A stretch of 47,735 nucleotides of DNA, from contig JASDSY010000033.1 in NCBI GenBank assembly GCA_041441465.1, forward strand, positions 1-47,735. Reading direction: 5' to 3'. The stretch is from JASDSY01 sp041441465 (GTDB lineage: Bacteria; Muiribacteriota; UBA9980). The notes below the pieces were generated by a model that saw nothing but the letters and a program-made list of their open reading frames with translations, searched no databases and was not told where the DNA came from. Below are positions 25,643 to 34,337 of the stretch, piece after piece; position 1 is the first letter of the stretch; every line of letters begins with the position of its first letter. Made by a program: the position numbers and the translations under genes.

Positions 25643-27814
25643 ATGGAAAAAAGAATCAAAAAAAACATATTAACCATTATTTTTATTTTATTCATAAGCT
25701 TAAACTCATCTTCAATGCCAGTTTTCGGCGCCGGTCAGGATAAAAGTGACGCAGCGTTAAATGTTTTGGAACAAAAAGCTGTAACGTTTTATTATAACGG
25801 CGACCTCGAAGGAGCCGTATCTGCGTTAAAAGAATTAAACAGCCAGTCCGGCCCGACATCTAATAATCTTATGTTAATGGGACATATTTTCAGACAGCTT
25901 GGAAATCCTGCCGAAGCTAACGCCGCTTATATCGAAGCGCAGAAGATTTCAAGGGCTGCCGTTGAAAGCGTGAAAGAAGCGCCTGATGTTGCGGCTAAAT
26001 CAAAATTTTTCAGCGCGTATTGCTTTTATTTAAACGGCGAATATAAAACGGCTGCCAGGGAATTATCTGATGTAATAAAATCAGGAACGCTTCCTTCCTA
26101 TATGAACAACGAAGCGTGTTATCTCCTCGGCATGATTGAATTTAACGACAAAAAATATAAAAAAGCTTGTGAAATACTGACTGAGTTAAATGAAGGAAAA
26201 CCCGGAATCGCCAGGTATTTAAATTTACTGGGCATGTGTTATGAAAGCCTCGGCGAATTAAATAAAGCGCATGAATGCTATATTGAAGCTTTTAAGGCCG
26301 ATTATTCGTCCATTGAACTGCTTTTTAAGGTTGCGCCTTTTATGCTTAAAATCGGCGATATAAAAACGGCATATAAATATTACGGGATTTTAATTTCTAA
26401 GTTCAAAAATAATTCTGAATTTAATGACTCCTATAAGAAATTAAAGGCATCGATGGCTAAATCTGCCGAACATTCAAAGCCTTCAGACGTTAAAGAGCCT
26501 GAGCCGAAAAAAGTGAAGACTTATGATTTTAACTCGCCGAAACAGCCTGAAATATTAGTTGGTTTAAATACTAAAAGCGACGGGGCTCCGGTGGAATTAA
26601 AGTCGATTAAATTCATGTCGTCTGGCGATTTTGTCATTTTAAACGCTGGAAATTCAAAACAATTATTTGACGGCAAATCCCTCAAATGTTATGAAATAAG
26701 TTATGAAACTTCGGGTTATATTGTAAAAAACATTTCAAGCGGCAACAGTTTTAAGCTTGGCAAATCAGAAATATTGTTAAAGCCTATTTCAAATTGCGAT
26801 ACTGTTATGTTCCGCGGTGTTAAGGTAGGTGCCGGCTCTTACTGGGAGGGCAGTGAAGCGCGATATTATCGCGGCGCGTTTTTATTTAAAAAAATCAACG
26901 GCAAAAATAATTTTAACATTGTAAATCGTATTAAAATCGAAGAATATTTGCTTTCAGTTTTAAATTCTGAAATGCCGGCGTCATATCCAGATGAAGCGCT
27001 TGCGGCGCAAGCTATTTGCGCGCGTTCTGAAGTTTTGCATAAGAAAAGTTATATAAAAAAGCATAAAAAATATGGCTATGATGTGTGCGATGATCAGGAT
27101 TGCCAGATGTATAGGGGCGTTTCCTGGGAGACGCCTAAAACCACGAAGGCAGTTATAAAGACTGCCGGAATGGTGCTTATGCAAAACGGGAAAATTTGCG
27201 ATGCTATTTATTCCGATAACTGCGGCGGCTATACCCAGGCAAGCCGCGATATTAAGGGCTGGGGTGATGTCGCTTATCTTACGGCACATTCAGATATTAT
27301 AGACCGCGGCGAATTGAGCCGGACTAATTTTAATCCGGTGCTTATGGAAGAAATTATAAATAATGAGATGAAAGTTTACTGCCGGCCGCAGGGACCGGTT
27401 AAAAATTATGAATCAAGATGGGTAAGGACTATCAGCGCGGACTTAATCAACGATTCGTTCAAGGAATTTGAGATCGGGAAAGTGGTTAAGATTATTCCAA
27501 GGCGCCGCGCGTTATCCGGCCACCTCGACAGCGTTGAAATTGTGGGGACGCGTGGCAGGAAAATTGTTGAAAAAGAGCTTGAGATAAGACGGATGATAAA
27601 ATATTCGCCGCTAAGATCGTCTAAATTTGTTGTGGATACGGTTTATAACAAAAAATCGGGTCAGCCGGAGTCATTTATATTCAGCGGAGCCGGTTTTGGG
27701 CACGGCGTAGGTTTATGTCAGAACGGTTCGTATTCTCTGGCGAACAGCGGTTCAAATTATAACGCAATTTTAAAGCATTATTTTTCAAGCGCACGCCTTG
27801 AAAAAACATACTAA
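25643..27814 (+). CDS. TPR-containing SpoIID/LytB-domain protein
   Basis: A 723-residue exported protein. A signal peptide (about residues 1-30) is followed by a TPR array (about residues 40-260, for example CYESLGELNKAHECYIEAFKAD). After a linker comes a SpoIID/LytB domain (about residues 395-720) with EYLLSVLNSEMPASYPDEALAAQA and GAGFGHGVGLCQNGSYSLA. SpoIID proteins are lytic transglycosylases that cleave peptidoglycan lacking stem peptides; LytB relatives enhance an amidase. The catalytic glutamate is presumably in SEMPASYPDEAL. The TPR fusion suggests recruitment by protein contacts. There is no clear Shine-Dalgarno before the ATG, so the start is less certain. A terminator hairpin follows. 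Confidence 0.85.
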   Translation: MEKRIKKNILTIIFILFISLNSSSMPVFGAGQDKSDAALNVLEQKAVTFYYNGDLEGAVSALKELNSQSGPTSNNLMLMGHIFRQLGNPAEANAAYIEAQKISRAAVESVKEAPDVAAKSKFFSAYCFYLNGEYKTAARELSDVIKSGTLPSYMNNEACYLLGMIEFNDKKYKKACEILTELNEGKPGIARYLNLLGMCYESLGELNKAHECYIEAFKADYSSIELLFKVAPFMLKIGDIKTAYKYYGILISKFKNNSEFNDSYKKLKASMAKSAEHSKPSDVKEPEPKKVKTYDFNSPKQPEILVGLNTKSDGAPVELKSIKFMSSGDFVILNAGNSKQLFDGKSLKCYEISYETSGYIVKNISSGNSFKLGKSEILLKPISNCDTVMFRGVKVGAGSYWEGSEARYYRGAFLFKKINGKNNFNIVNRIKIEEYLLSVLNSEMPASYPDEALAAQAICARSEVLHKKSYIKKHKKYGYDVCDDQDCQMYRGVSWETPKTTKAVIKTAGMVLMQNGKICDAIYSDNCGGYTQASRDIKGWGDVAYLTAHSDIIDRGELSRTNFNPVLMEEIINNEMKVYCRPQGPVKNYESRWVRTISADLINDSFKEFEIGKVVKIIPRRRALSGHLDSVEIVGTRGRKIVEKELEIRRMIKYSPLRSSKFVVDTVYNKKSGQPESFIFSGAGFGHGVGLCQNGSYSLANSGSNYNAILKHYFSSARLEKTY

Positions 27815-27841
27815 AATAAGCTGTAATAGTTATTTTTTATA

Positions 27842-27908
27842 AAAAATCTCCTTTGAAGTTTAGTTAAGGTCTGAAACCATTCTTAACTTAGCTGCAAAGG
27901 AGATTTTT
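27842..27908. terminator. Bidirectional two-stem terminator hairpin, repeat copy 1
   Basis: Perfect 14-bp outer stem (27842-27855 with 27895-27908) and an inner AGTTAAG/CTTAACT stem, with T-runs on both strands. It lies in the convergent gap between the SpoIID gene (+) and the M55 peptidase gene (-). Its inner bases resemble those of the hairpin at 35957-36029, notably the TGAAA loop and GCTGCAAA before the right arm, so both may be one repeat family. Confidence 0.8.
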
Positions 27909-27951
27909 GATTATATAGTTTTTTATGAATATAGAGTTTGATATGAAAATT

Positions 27952-28809
27952 TTATTTATCGGCCCAGCCTATCATTGTTATAGCGCAGAGCATATTATAA
28001 AAATAAGGGAAGTCAGGGGCCGTGAATTCTACCGAACGTCCGTCAGTTCTTTTTAACGACGGTATCAGCGCCGCGAGATCGGCTTTGAGAGTGTTTGTCA
28101 GTTCGATTCTGGCTTTTAAAGGATATTCATATTTAAAAATCTTTTTGGCCCAATTTTTTTCAATTAAAGTTTTCTGGACTTTTTGCGCCATTTCCGCGTG
28201 GACTTTTTCCGGATGGTATAATTTGGCGGCGCAGCGGCTTATTGATTCTTTAGTGACAACCGTTTCGAAAGAAAGTTTATTTTTTAAATATTCGATCTGA
28301 TTGATAAAATTATCGTCGCCTGAAGCGAAGGCCACGGGAATATTATAATGCCCGGCGAGTGCGGCATTTATTTCAAATTCGCCGACTTCGGAGTCGTTTA
28401 TTAAAACGCGGTAAATGACTGAATTTGAGAAAGTATGGTCCATGCCGCCTTCAAGGCTTCCGATTTTTGAATGATATCCGGCGAAAAAAATTGCGTTAAT
28501 GTCGTCTGATAGTGTCGGCGACATGTAATATGGGCGCGGGAAGCCTCTGATAAGCTTTACGTTAGAAGGCAGATCAGGCAGGTTTATATTCGTCCCCAGT
28601 GAATGAGAATCGGCGATTATGATTTCTATTTCATCAAATTTTAAGCCGCTTTTTAAACATACCTGATTGATGGATGAAGCGATTACTTTCACGTCGTCGG
28701 TCATCATTTTGCTTGCGTAAGCTTTTTGTTCGTTCATTTCACGAAAATTCGATATCCCTGTTATTCCTTCAAGATCACATGAAATATAATATTTTTCAAT
28801 GGCTGGCAT
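27952..28809 (-). CDS. M55 family D-aminopeptidase, DppA-like
   Basis: A 285-residue zinc peptidase of family M55 (DppA). The N-terminal SCDLEG supplies the first metal ligands (Asp12, Glu14). ADSHSLG, FAGYHSKIGSLEGGMDHTFS and GEFEINAALAGHY provide the other conserved His and Glu residues. DppA hydrolyses D-Ala-D-Ala and related peptides, so it may recycle peptidoglycan. There is no signal peptide, hence cytoplasmic. It lies 111 bases downstream of tlpA on the same strand but is separated by a hairpin. Confidence 0.88.
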   Translation of the reverse strand: MPAIEKYYISCDLEGITGISNFREMNEQKAYASKMMTDDVKVIASSINQVCLKSGLKFDEIEIIIADSHSLGTNINLPDLPSNVKLIRGFPRPYYMSPTLSDDINAIFFAGYHSKIGSLEGGMDHTFSNSVIYRVLINDSEVGEFEINAALAGHYNIPVAFASGDDNFINQIEYLKNKLSFETVVTKESISRCAAKLYHPEKVHAEMAQKVQKTLIEKNWAKKIFKYEYPLKARIELTNTLKADLAALIPSLKRTDGRSVEFTAPDFPYFYNMLCAITMIGWADK

Positions 28810-28838
28810 TTTTCCCTCCGAATGCGCTGGTTAAATTA

Positions 28839-28870
28839 AAAGCGCGGCTTTTTTCTGAAAACCGCGCTTT
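28839..28870 (-). terminator. Hairpin terminator after the TlpA gene
   Basis: Perfect 9-bp stem AAAGCGCGG (28839-28847) with CCGCGCTTT (28862-28870), loop of 14. On the minus strand it follows the TlpA gene stop at 28921, with a modest T-rich stretch after it. It lies upstream of the M55 peptidase start, so the two are probably partly uncoupled. Loop T-runs occur on both strands. Confidence 0.55.
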
Positions 28871-28920
28871 GGTTTTTATTTGAAGCAAATTCAGCGGACC
28901 GCTGATTAGTTGCATGAGCC

Positions 28921-29532
28921 TCATTTTCCTGACGGTACAGCAGGAGCGCTTTTTTCTTCATTCTTTTTTTCGGCCTCGCCTTTAACGGGTTCTTTCGGAG
29001 CTGCCGCTTTATCTGCGCTTACTTCGTTCGTTCCGGCTGGAGCTGCCTGCGGGCTTTTAGCGACTTCGGCTTTCAACGCCTCGTCAAGTCCCATCATCGG
29101 ATGGCCTTCCCACGCGATTTTTCCGTCGGCTCCGATTATGAATGCCGTTGGAATGCCTTTTACATTATAATCTTTTGAGGTATTTGAACCGAACCCGATC
29201 GTATAAGGCATTTTCATTTCCTTAGCAAACGGTTCGACAACCGATTTTTCTTCGGCTGTTAAAGAGATGAAATTGACGCCCTTGTCCTTATACTGATTAT
29301 AAAGTTCTATTAAATGTGGAATCGAGGCGCGGCACGGCGGGCACCAGGTAGCCCAGAATTCTAATACGGTGATTTTGCCTTTCGAATCGGCGATTTTAGC
29401 GCCTTCTGAATTCAGCCAGCCGGCAGCTGAAATTTCCTTGAAATTTTCGCCGACTTTTCCTGCGTAACTGAGATTTGCCAAAATTAAAATTCCGAAAATC
29501 AAAACTAAAATAAACGCTGTCCTTTTTAACAT
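28921..29532 (-). CDS. TlpA-family thiol:disulfide thioredoxin, exported
   Basis: A 203-residue exported thioredoxin. A signal or membrane-anchor segment (about residues 4-24) precedes a TlpA/ResA-like fold with the redox motif WATWCPPCRAS (Cys64 and Cys67) and a later KGIPTAFIIGADG containing the cis-proline. Such proteins reduce apocytochrome or other disulfides on the outer face of the cytoplasmic membrane. The last 43 residues are a low-complexity Ala/Lys/Glu/Pro tail. GAGGAGAG lies before the ATG. No cytochrome-maturation genes are nearby, so the substrate is not known. Confidence 0.88.
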   Translation of the reverse strand: MLKRTAFILVLIFGILILANLSYAGKVGENFKEISAAGWLNSEGAKIADSKGKITVLEFWATWCPPCRASIPHLIELYNQYKDKGVNFISLTAEEKSVVEPFAKEMKMPYTIGFGSNTSKDYNVKGIPTAFIIGADGKIAWEGHPMMGLDEALKAEVAKSPQAAPAGTNEVSADKAAAPKEPVKGEAEKKNEEKSAPAVPSGK

Positions 29533-29670
29533 TTAATTCTCTCCTCGCCTTCTTATATAAGAAATTATAGTGTGTATGTTCATTTTTATTTTAACATACT
29601 TAACAAAAAAAATCTATTTTTTTATTAAAATTTATAAAAAAATCATCGCTAATTTGTTATTTCATAATTT

Positions 29671-30966
29671 TTAATTTGCCATGTTGACTTTCTTTTTTGC
29701 GATTATGACATTGGCTATGAATCGGAGCACCGAATAAGTGTCTTCTATTTGGCCGGCTTTTATATTCTTAAGCGTTTCTTTCCATGAATTATCGAGCCGC
29801 GCCAGGTCAATTTTCATTTCGTCCTTTACATAATCAAGAGCGGGTCCGCGCTGCCGCGACGTTATAAGCGCGCTCTGCTGCTGGTAAAAATGTGCTGCGG
29901 TATGTATTATCATGCCTTTTCCAAATTTATAATTGACCGCTACCGCCTCATTGTCGTAATTTTTTTTCATCCTGTCGCTTTTTATTATAATGTTTACTTT
30001 GTCTTTATCTATTATTTTTATTGGAAACGAGAAAAATTCCCACCATGACGGCGTGCCGTTTGACGCGGATATGCCTTTAACGAATTCGGATGTCTTATCG
30101 GCCGTTTCGATTGGAATGACTTCATTTTTTGTCTTGCCGCCGCTGGCGGTTATATATTCAGATGAAATGCGGTTTACGGTGTACATGAGCGCCCAGTCTG
30201 TAGTAAATAAATAGCCGCCGTCCTCGATGAATTTTTTGAGGTTGAGCGCTCCCATTGTCGATATATCGCCGGGGCAATTGACCATCACAATCTGCGAGGG
30301 TTTCAGTTTAAAATCGGCCAGGTGGACCGGGTTTATTAATGTGAACGGGATATGAGCTTTTTCTAACACTTCTTCGACTTTGTCATAAGCTCCGGCCACT
30401 ACTATGATGTCGTCTTTTTTTACTGCGTCAAGATATTTAAGATCGTCGGGCGAGCTTTTTTCGATGGCCAGCCGCAAAAGATGGCCGACGGTCTTTATTG
30501 CGTCTTTATTTATGTCCTGATTTGATAATTGGCTGTAATGAAAATCTTCATAAAAATGATACAATATCGGGCCGAGCAGTAAAATAAGAAGAAGCGCGAA
30601 GCGCAGCGCTTTTTTCAAAATATGTTTGCGCGCGTCCTGAATTTGCAGAGCGCCGAATGGATTCTGCTCGATAATGCCGCGGCTTAATACTGAATTTGCG
30701 CTTTCTTCCGACGAATGCGCCGAATAGTTTTCGGGTGAAGCCGATATATTTTCAAATATTACTATCCTGCCGGCGTTATCGACATACGTATATAAAAGCT
30801 TGTAAATAATATAATATCCGGCCGTAAAGCTCGTGAAAAGAATAAGAAGCAGGCTCCAGAAACTATCGAAAAAGAAGCTGAAAAAAAGCTGGTAATAAAT
30901 CGGGAAAATAAAAAACACTAATATTATTGAAAATAAATATGATAATTTTAAAAATATAGCAAGCAT
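29671..30966 (-). CDS. Membrane protein with probable amidotransferase-like domain
   Basis: A 431-residue protein with two hydrophobic segments at the N terminus, a third near residue 125 (LLLILLLGPILYHFY), then a soluble region. The stretch SQIVMVNCPGDISTMGALNLKKFIEDGGYLFTTDW resembles the nucleophile-elbow strand of glutamine-amidotransferase-like or ThuA-like folds, with no Cys that is clearly catalytic apart from the one in VNCPG. I consider this only a fold hint. The start ATG at 30966 has AAAGGA nine bases upstream; a TTG six codons earlier is rejected. It lies just downstream of the tubulin-like gene on the same strand but behind a terminator. Function unknown. Confidence 0.6.
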   Translation of the reverse strand: MLAIFLKLSYLFSIILVFFIFPIYYQLFFSFFFDSFWSLLLILFTSFTAGYYIIYKLLYTYVDNAGRIVIFENISASPENYSAHSSEESANSVLSRGIIEQNPFGALQIQDARKHILKKALRFALLLILLLGPILYHFYEDFHYSQLSNQDINKDAIKTVGHLLRLAIEKSSPDDLKYLDAVKKDDIIVVAGAYDKVEEVLEKAHIPFTLINPVHLADFKLKPSQIVMVNCPGDISTMGALNLKKFIEDGGYLFTTDWALMYTVNRISSEYITASGGKTKNEVIPIETADKTSEFVKGISASNGTPSWWEFFSFPIKIIDKDKVNIIIKSDRMKKNYDNEAVAVNYKFGKGMIIHTAAHFYQQQSALITSRQRGPALDYVKDEMKIDLARLDNSWKETLKNIKAGQIEDTYSVLRFIANVIIAKKKVNMAN

Positions 30967-31005
30967 AAGGCATATTCCTTTCAACTTAATGAAAAGTATT
31001 TGTTT

Positions 31006-31036
31006 AAAAAGGGCGGTGTTATAAGCCGCCCTTTTT
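31006..31036 (-). terminator. Terminator after the tubulin-like gene
   Basis: A perfect 11-bp stem (31006-31016 AAAAAGGGCGG, 31026-31036 CCGCCCTTTTT) with a 9-base loop. On the minus strand it is followed by a T-run. It lies 153 bases after the tubulin-like stop codon and only 40 bases before the ATG of the membrane protein, so either it attenuates or the membrane gene has its own promoter. Confidence 0.8.
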
Positions 31037-31172
31037 GTCGTTATTATTTCATATTTTTAACTCATCTTTGCGTCTGCCTGGTTTTAATTCATATGAAGCC
31101 GCGCCGGCGTTTAAAAGGAGTATTGAATTTATTTGCCGTCGTTATTTAATTATGTATGTTCGGCCGGGGATG

Positions 31173-31190
31173 AATTAGTGTTCACTAATT
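31173..31190. repeat. 18-bp perfect palindrome at the tubulin-like stop codon
   Basis: AATTAGTG, TT, CACTAATT at 31173-31190 is a perfect inverted repeat that overlaps the last bases of the tubulin-like gene (minus-strand stop at 31191-31189). It could be an operator for the downstream gene or a mRNA-end hairpin; its low GC makes a stable terminator unlikely. Confidence 0.4.
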
Positions 31191-34071
31191 AAACGTGCAG
31201 CTGTTCTTCTGACTCTTCCTGAACTCTTTTTTTGTCGAGTTCTTTTAAAAGCTCGGCGAGCGCCTTTACTTCCTCGCGTATTAACTCGTAAATGCCTGTG
31301 CTTTCATCGATTTTTTCAAGATAGCTGCGGAGGTTTTGCGCGACAAGCGTTATGAATTCTATTTGCTGCTTGTACGAGCCTTTTTTATCGAGCGCTCTTT
31401 CTATCAGATGCTTGAGTTTTCTTACCTGTTGGTTTTTTATAAAATTTTCGAAGGCGTCGATCCTGTTCGTGCCGAGCCACGTATCTTTTTTATCGTCCGG
31501 GTTGACGGTTTCGTCGTTTTCGAAAGTGCAGTAATATTGGGTTTTACCGTCGACTTTAACGGCCTGGATGAATTTAAGCGCGTTGCCGAGCGTGAAGAAT
31601 TTGATTCCTTCTTTCTTGTCGATTGAAATCGGCCTGAACGGATAATTATCCCATTCGATTTTATATTCTTCCTCGGTTATTGCATGTAAAAATTCTGTCT
31701 TTTTGAATTTATTGTATTTGTTTTCCCAGTCCTCTATTTTGGACAAAGCGAAAAGCGGCGCGCCGTGTTCGCTCTGGACAAGGCTTATTCTGTGCGGGTC
31801 TTTTGTCGAAACTACCTGAGAATCCTTTTTTAATATGGATTGGACATGTTCATGGATCTGCGTGGCTTCTTTGTCGAAAACGCCGAGGAGATTGAGCGGC
31901 ACTAGGTGGCCGGTGTAAAGCCCGCGGTTTAATTGCCACAGCGGACGGCCTTTCTGCGCGAGCGCCTCGCCGGCTTTTCTGATCTCATCCTCGCCTGTGA
32001 CCTTGCTCTTTTCAAGCAAAAATTCCTCGATTGAAAGCTCTTTTAATTTTTCCTCGAGTATTTTTTTCGAATAGTCCATTACGTCGCTTTCGAACATTAC
32101 TGAATTTTCGGCGTAGAAAAACCATTTTTCAGCGATATTGAGGCCTTCCTTGCCGATGAACACGGTTTCATAAATGCCTGAGTTGCCTATTTTGCCGTCA
32201 TAGAGCCTGTTTAAGTCGTCAGTCGCTATTATCGAATTATTTAACAGCCAGTCGCTTTCGCTTTCCTCTAAAGTCGAGCCCGTGAATGTGGCGTTTTTAG
32301 AAAACTTGGTTTCTAAAAGTTCGACGACGCTGTTGAATGTCTGGAGTTTTTTGAAATTAGCCGCTACGGTTTGCATCAGTGTATCGATAAGTTCCATAGC
32401 CACATCGCGCCTGTCGATTTGAAGCTGCGCCATGAACGCGTTATTGTTGTTGTTTACCCATTCTATGGATGCGGTGTTAATTCCTTCTTTAGAGCGCATA
32501 AGCCAATTTTTCTGGCTTTCTTCCTCTATATAAGCTTTTTTCTCGCGCACTATTTGTATGAAACGCGCCATTTCTTTTCTTTTAATTTCGCGCTCGCGCT
32601 CGAGGCGTCCGCGGAATTGTTCGAGCATATTGAAAAGATGTTCCGAGGTTTTTGTTACAAACCTGACGCCGCGGTTAGCGTCGTTCATAGATTCGGTGAT
32701 GAGCGTGAGGTAGTTCTTGATTATGCCTGTCAGTACGCCTTCTTTTGCGTTATTAAGTTCGGTTTTGATGTCTTTATATGATTTTTCGGCGGCCACCTGG
32801 TCCTGAAGAAGTATATCGCCGATCGCCGTGACTTTCAATTCCTTGTATTTAGATGCCGTTAATTTTGCGGCTTTATTGACTTCCATCAGCTTATCGAGGA
32901 TTTTTAATTCATCTTTATTGTCGATTTCAAGGCCGTTATTTCTGGTGAATAGCTGGAGGTCCTTTTCCCATGGATTATCGGTTTTGCCGTCTTTGGGATT
33001 AGCGTATTCTAAAATCGCGGACATGAGGCCGGCAGAGAATTTATTCGAGAATATTTCGATTATTTTTTTCAGCGGTATCGCGCAGGAAGAAACGCCGAAT
33101 GAACTATAGTTCGTGCGTTTGCCGACAAATTCGCCGCCGGGTATCGCCTTGAACGCGTTTGTCGGAACATTGGCCAGGTAGCTTTTAGAATCTTTGGTAA
33201 GGTCGGTGCCGAATCCATGAAATACTTGCTCGGCAGTAACTTTCTCGATAGTATGCTGGTCGGTTATGTCGACGCCTGATACAAGATAAGCGAAGTCGTA
33301 TGGCTTTTGCATGCCGACCTGCTCGTCGACCGCGAAGCCGTCGGAATATCTCGTTGAGAAGCGTTCCATGTTCTCCATAAAAAGATCTATTTCTTTAAGC
33401 GCCGCCGCGCCGTTTGCCTTTAGACGTTCGAGCTCGGAATCGGCGATGTCGACGAATGCATCCGGCATGAAGAGATAGCCGTGAATTTCGCAGGCGTGCT
33501 GAACGGTTTCTTTAGCTATTACCTGTCTTAAGATATAAGGAAGGTCGGTAACCATTCCGGAACCGGTTCCGCCGCTTACCGAGCTTACCAGAAATACATT
33601 CAACGGCACCATATCAGATGTCCTTACGATGTCAGCTCCCGAAAGCAGCCTCTTATCGTTAATCCTGTGTAAAGCTTCACGTATCGAATCGGTGACTACG
33701 TCGATATTCGAAAAAATCGAGAGGCGGCCGAGGGCCCTTATCTGGCGGGCGCCGTGAGCGACAGTTTCCTGGATTTTATGCACCGGAAACCATTTTTTGA
33801 TATGCGGGAATTGTCCTATATTGCCAAGCACGCTGGCCGTATCAACTGTAAGTACTATTTTTTCGGTAGTTGTCAAAACATCTTCGGTCTTTTTATCTTC
33901 GATGTTTGTGTCCGTGTCGAAGCTTAAAAAGTTTACCATTGGAGGAACTTTATAATTATAGTGCGGGCTTTCAAGAAATTTCTTTTTTATTAATTTCAGG
34001 GTCCTGTAACCCGTTCCGCCAAGCCCTATAAGAAGAGTTGGGATTAACTGACGCGTTTTTTTAGGTTCCAT
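31189..34071 (-). CDS. Large tubulin/FtsZ-like GTPase (Tubulin_2 type)
   Basis: A 960-residue soluble protein. Its N terminus PTLLIGLGGTGYRTLKLIKKKF is the Rossmann start of tubulin-superfamily GTPases. The tubulin signature loop GGTGSG occurs in LVSSVSGGTGSGMVTDL near residues 165-178. It is more than twice the length of FtsZ, with a long C-terminal region rich in charged helices after about residue 400. I do not see an FtsZ-type NxDxxD T7 loop. Tubulin_2-type proteins are poorly characterised and have been proposed to act in membrane remodelling. Start: a GTG at 34080 touches AAGGGA; ATG 34071 lies nine bases from it, so I prefer the latter. Divergent from a membrane histidine kinase. Confidence 0.75.
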   Translation of the reverse strand: MEPKKTRQLIPTLLIGLGGTGYRTLKLIKKKFLESPHYNYKVPPMVNFLSFDTDTNIEDKKTEDVLTTTEKIVLTVDTASVLGNIGQFPHIKKWFPVHKIQETVAHGARQIRALGRLSIFSNIDVVTDSIREALHRINDKRLLSGADIVRTSDMVPLNVFLVSSVSGGTGSGMVTDLPYILRQVIAKETVQHACEIHGYLFMPDAFVDIADSELERLKANGAAALKEIDLFMENMERFSTRYSDGFAVDEQVGMQKPYDFAYLVSGVDITDQHTIEKVTAEQVFHGFGTDLTKDSKSYLANVPTNAFKAIPGGEFVGKRTNYSSFGVSSCAIPLKKIIEIFSNKFSAGLMSAILEYANPKDGKTDNPWEKDLQLFTRNNGLEIDNKDELKILDKLMEVNKAAKLTASKYKELKVTAIGDILLQDQVAAEKSYKDIKTELNNAKEGVLTGIIKNYLTLITESMNDANRGVRFVTKTSEHLFNMLEQFRGRLEREREIKRKEMARFIQIVREKKAYIEEESQKNWLMRSKEGINTASIEWVNNNNNAFMAQLQIDRRDVAMELIDTLMQTVAANFKKLQTFNSVVELLETKFSKNATFTGSTLEESESDWLLNNSIIATDDLNRLYDGKIGNSGIYETVFIGKEGLNIAEKWFFYAENSVMFESDVMDYSKKILEEKLKELSIEEFLLEKSKVTGEDEIRKAGEALAQKGRPLWQLNRGLYTGHLVPLNLLGVFDKEATQIHEHVQSILKKDSQVVSTKDPHRISLVQSEHGAPLFALSKIEDWENKYNKFKKTEFLHAITEEEYKIEWDNYPFRPISIDKKEGIKFFTLGNALKFIQAVKVDGKTQYYCTFENDETVNPDDKKDTWLGTNRIDAFENFIKNQQVRKLKHLIERALDKKGSYKQQIEFITLVAQNLRSYLEKIDESTGIYELIREEVKALAELLKELDKKRVQEESEEQLHV

Positions 34072-34148
34072 TTTTGACACTCCCTTAATAAAGTATTAAC
34101 ATCTCAATTTTAAATTTTATTATATACAAAATAACATTATGAATAAAG

Positions 34149-34175
34149 ATTATAACATTTAAGCTAAATTGTCAA
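34149..34175 (-). promoter_or_regulatory. Promoter of the tubulin-like gene
   Basis: On the minus strand TTGACA (34175-34170) and TATAAT (34154-34149) with a 15-base spacer. Both boxes are perfect but the spacing is short, which usually weakens a promoter or marks activator control. It faces away from the kinase promoter at 34262. Confidence 0.55.
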
Positions 34176-34261
34176 GTTTTTTAAAAGCATTTTAATGGTT
34201 TTACGGCGCTTTACCTTTGATGTTAAACTGCGTAAATCGCTAATTTTTATGGTTGAAATTA

Positions 34262-34290
34262 TTGACATATTATTTTGATTGAAGTATAAT
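34262..34290 (+). promoter_or_regulatory. Consensus promoter of the membrane histidine kinase
   Basis: TTGACA (34262-34267), 17-base spacer, TATAAT (34285-34290): a perfect housekeeping promoter. Transcription would start near 34297, so the leader to ATG 34338 is about 40 bases. Confidence 0.85.
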
Positions 34291-34337
34291 AAGTTGTTTT
34301 AATTTATGGTTATAAATTGATTAAAAGGATGTTTGAT

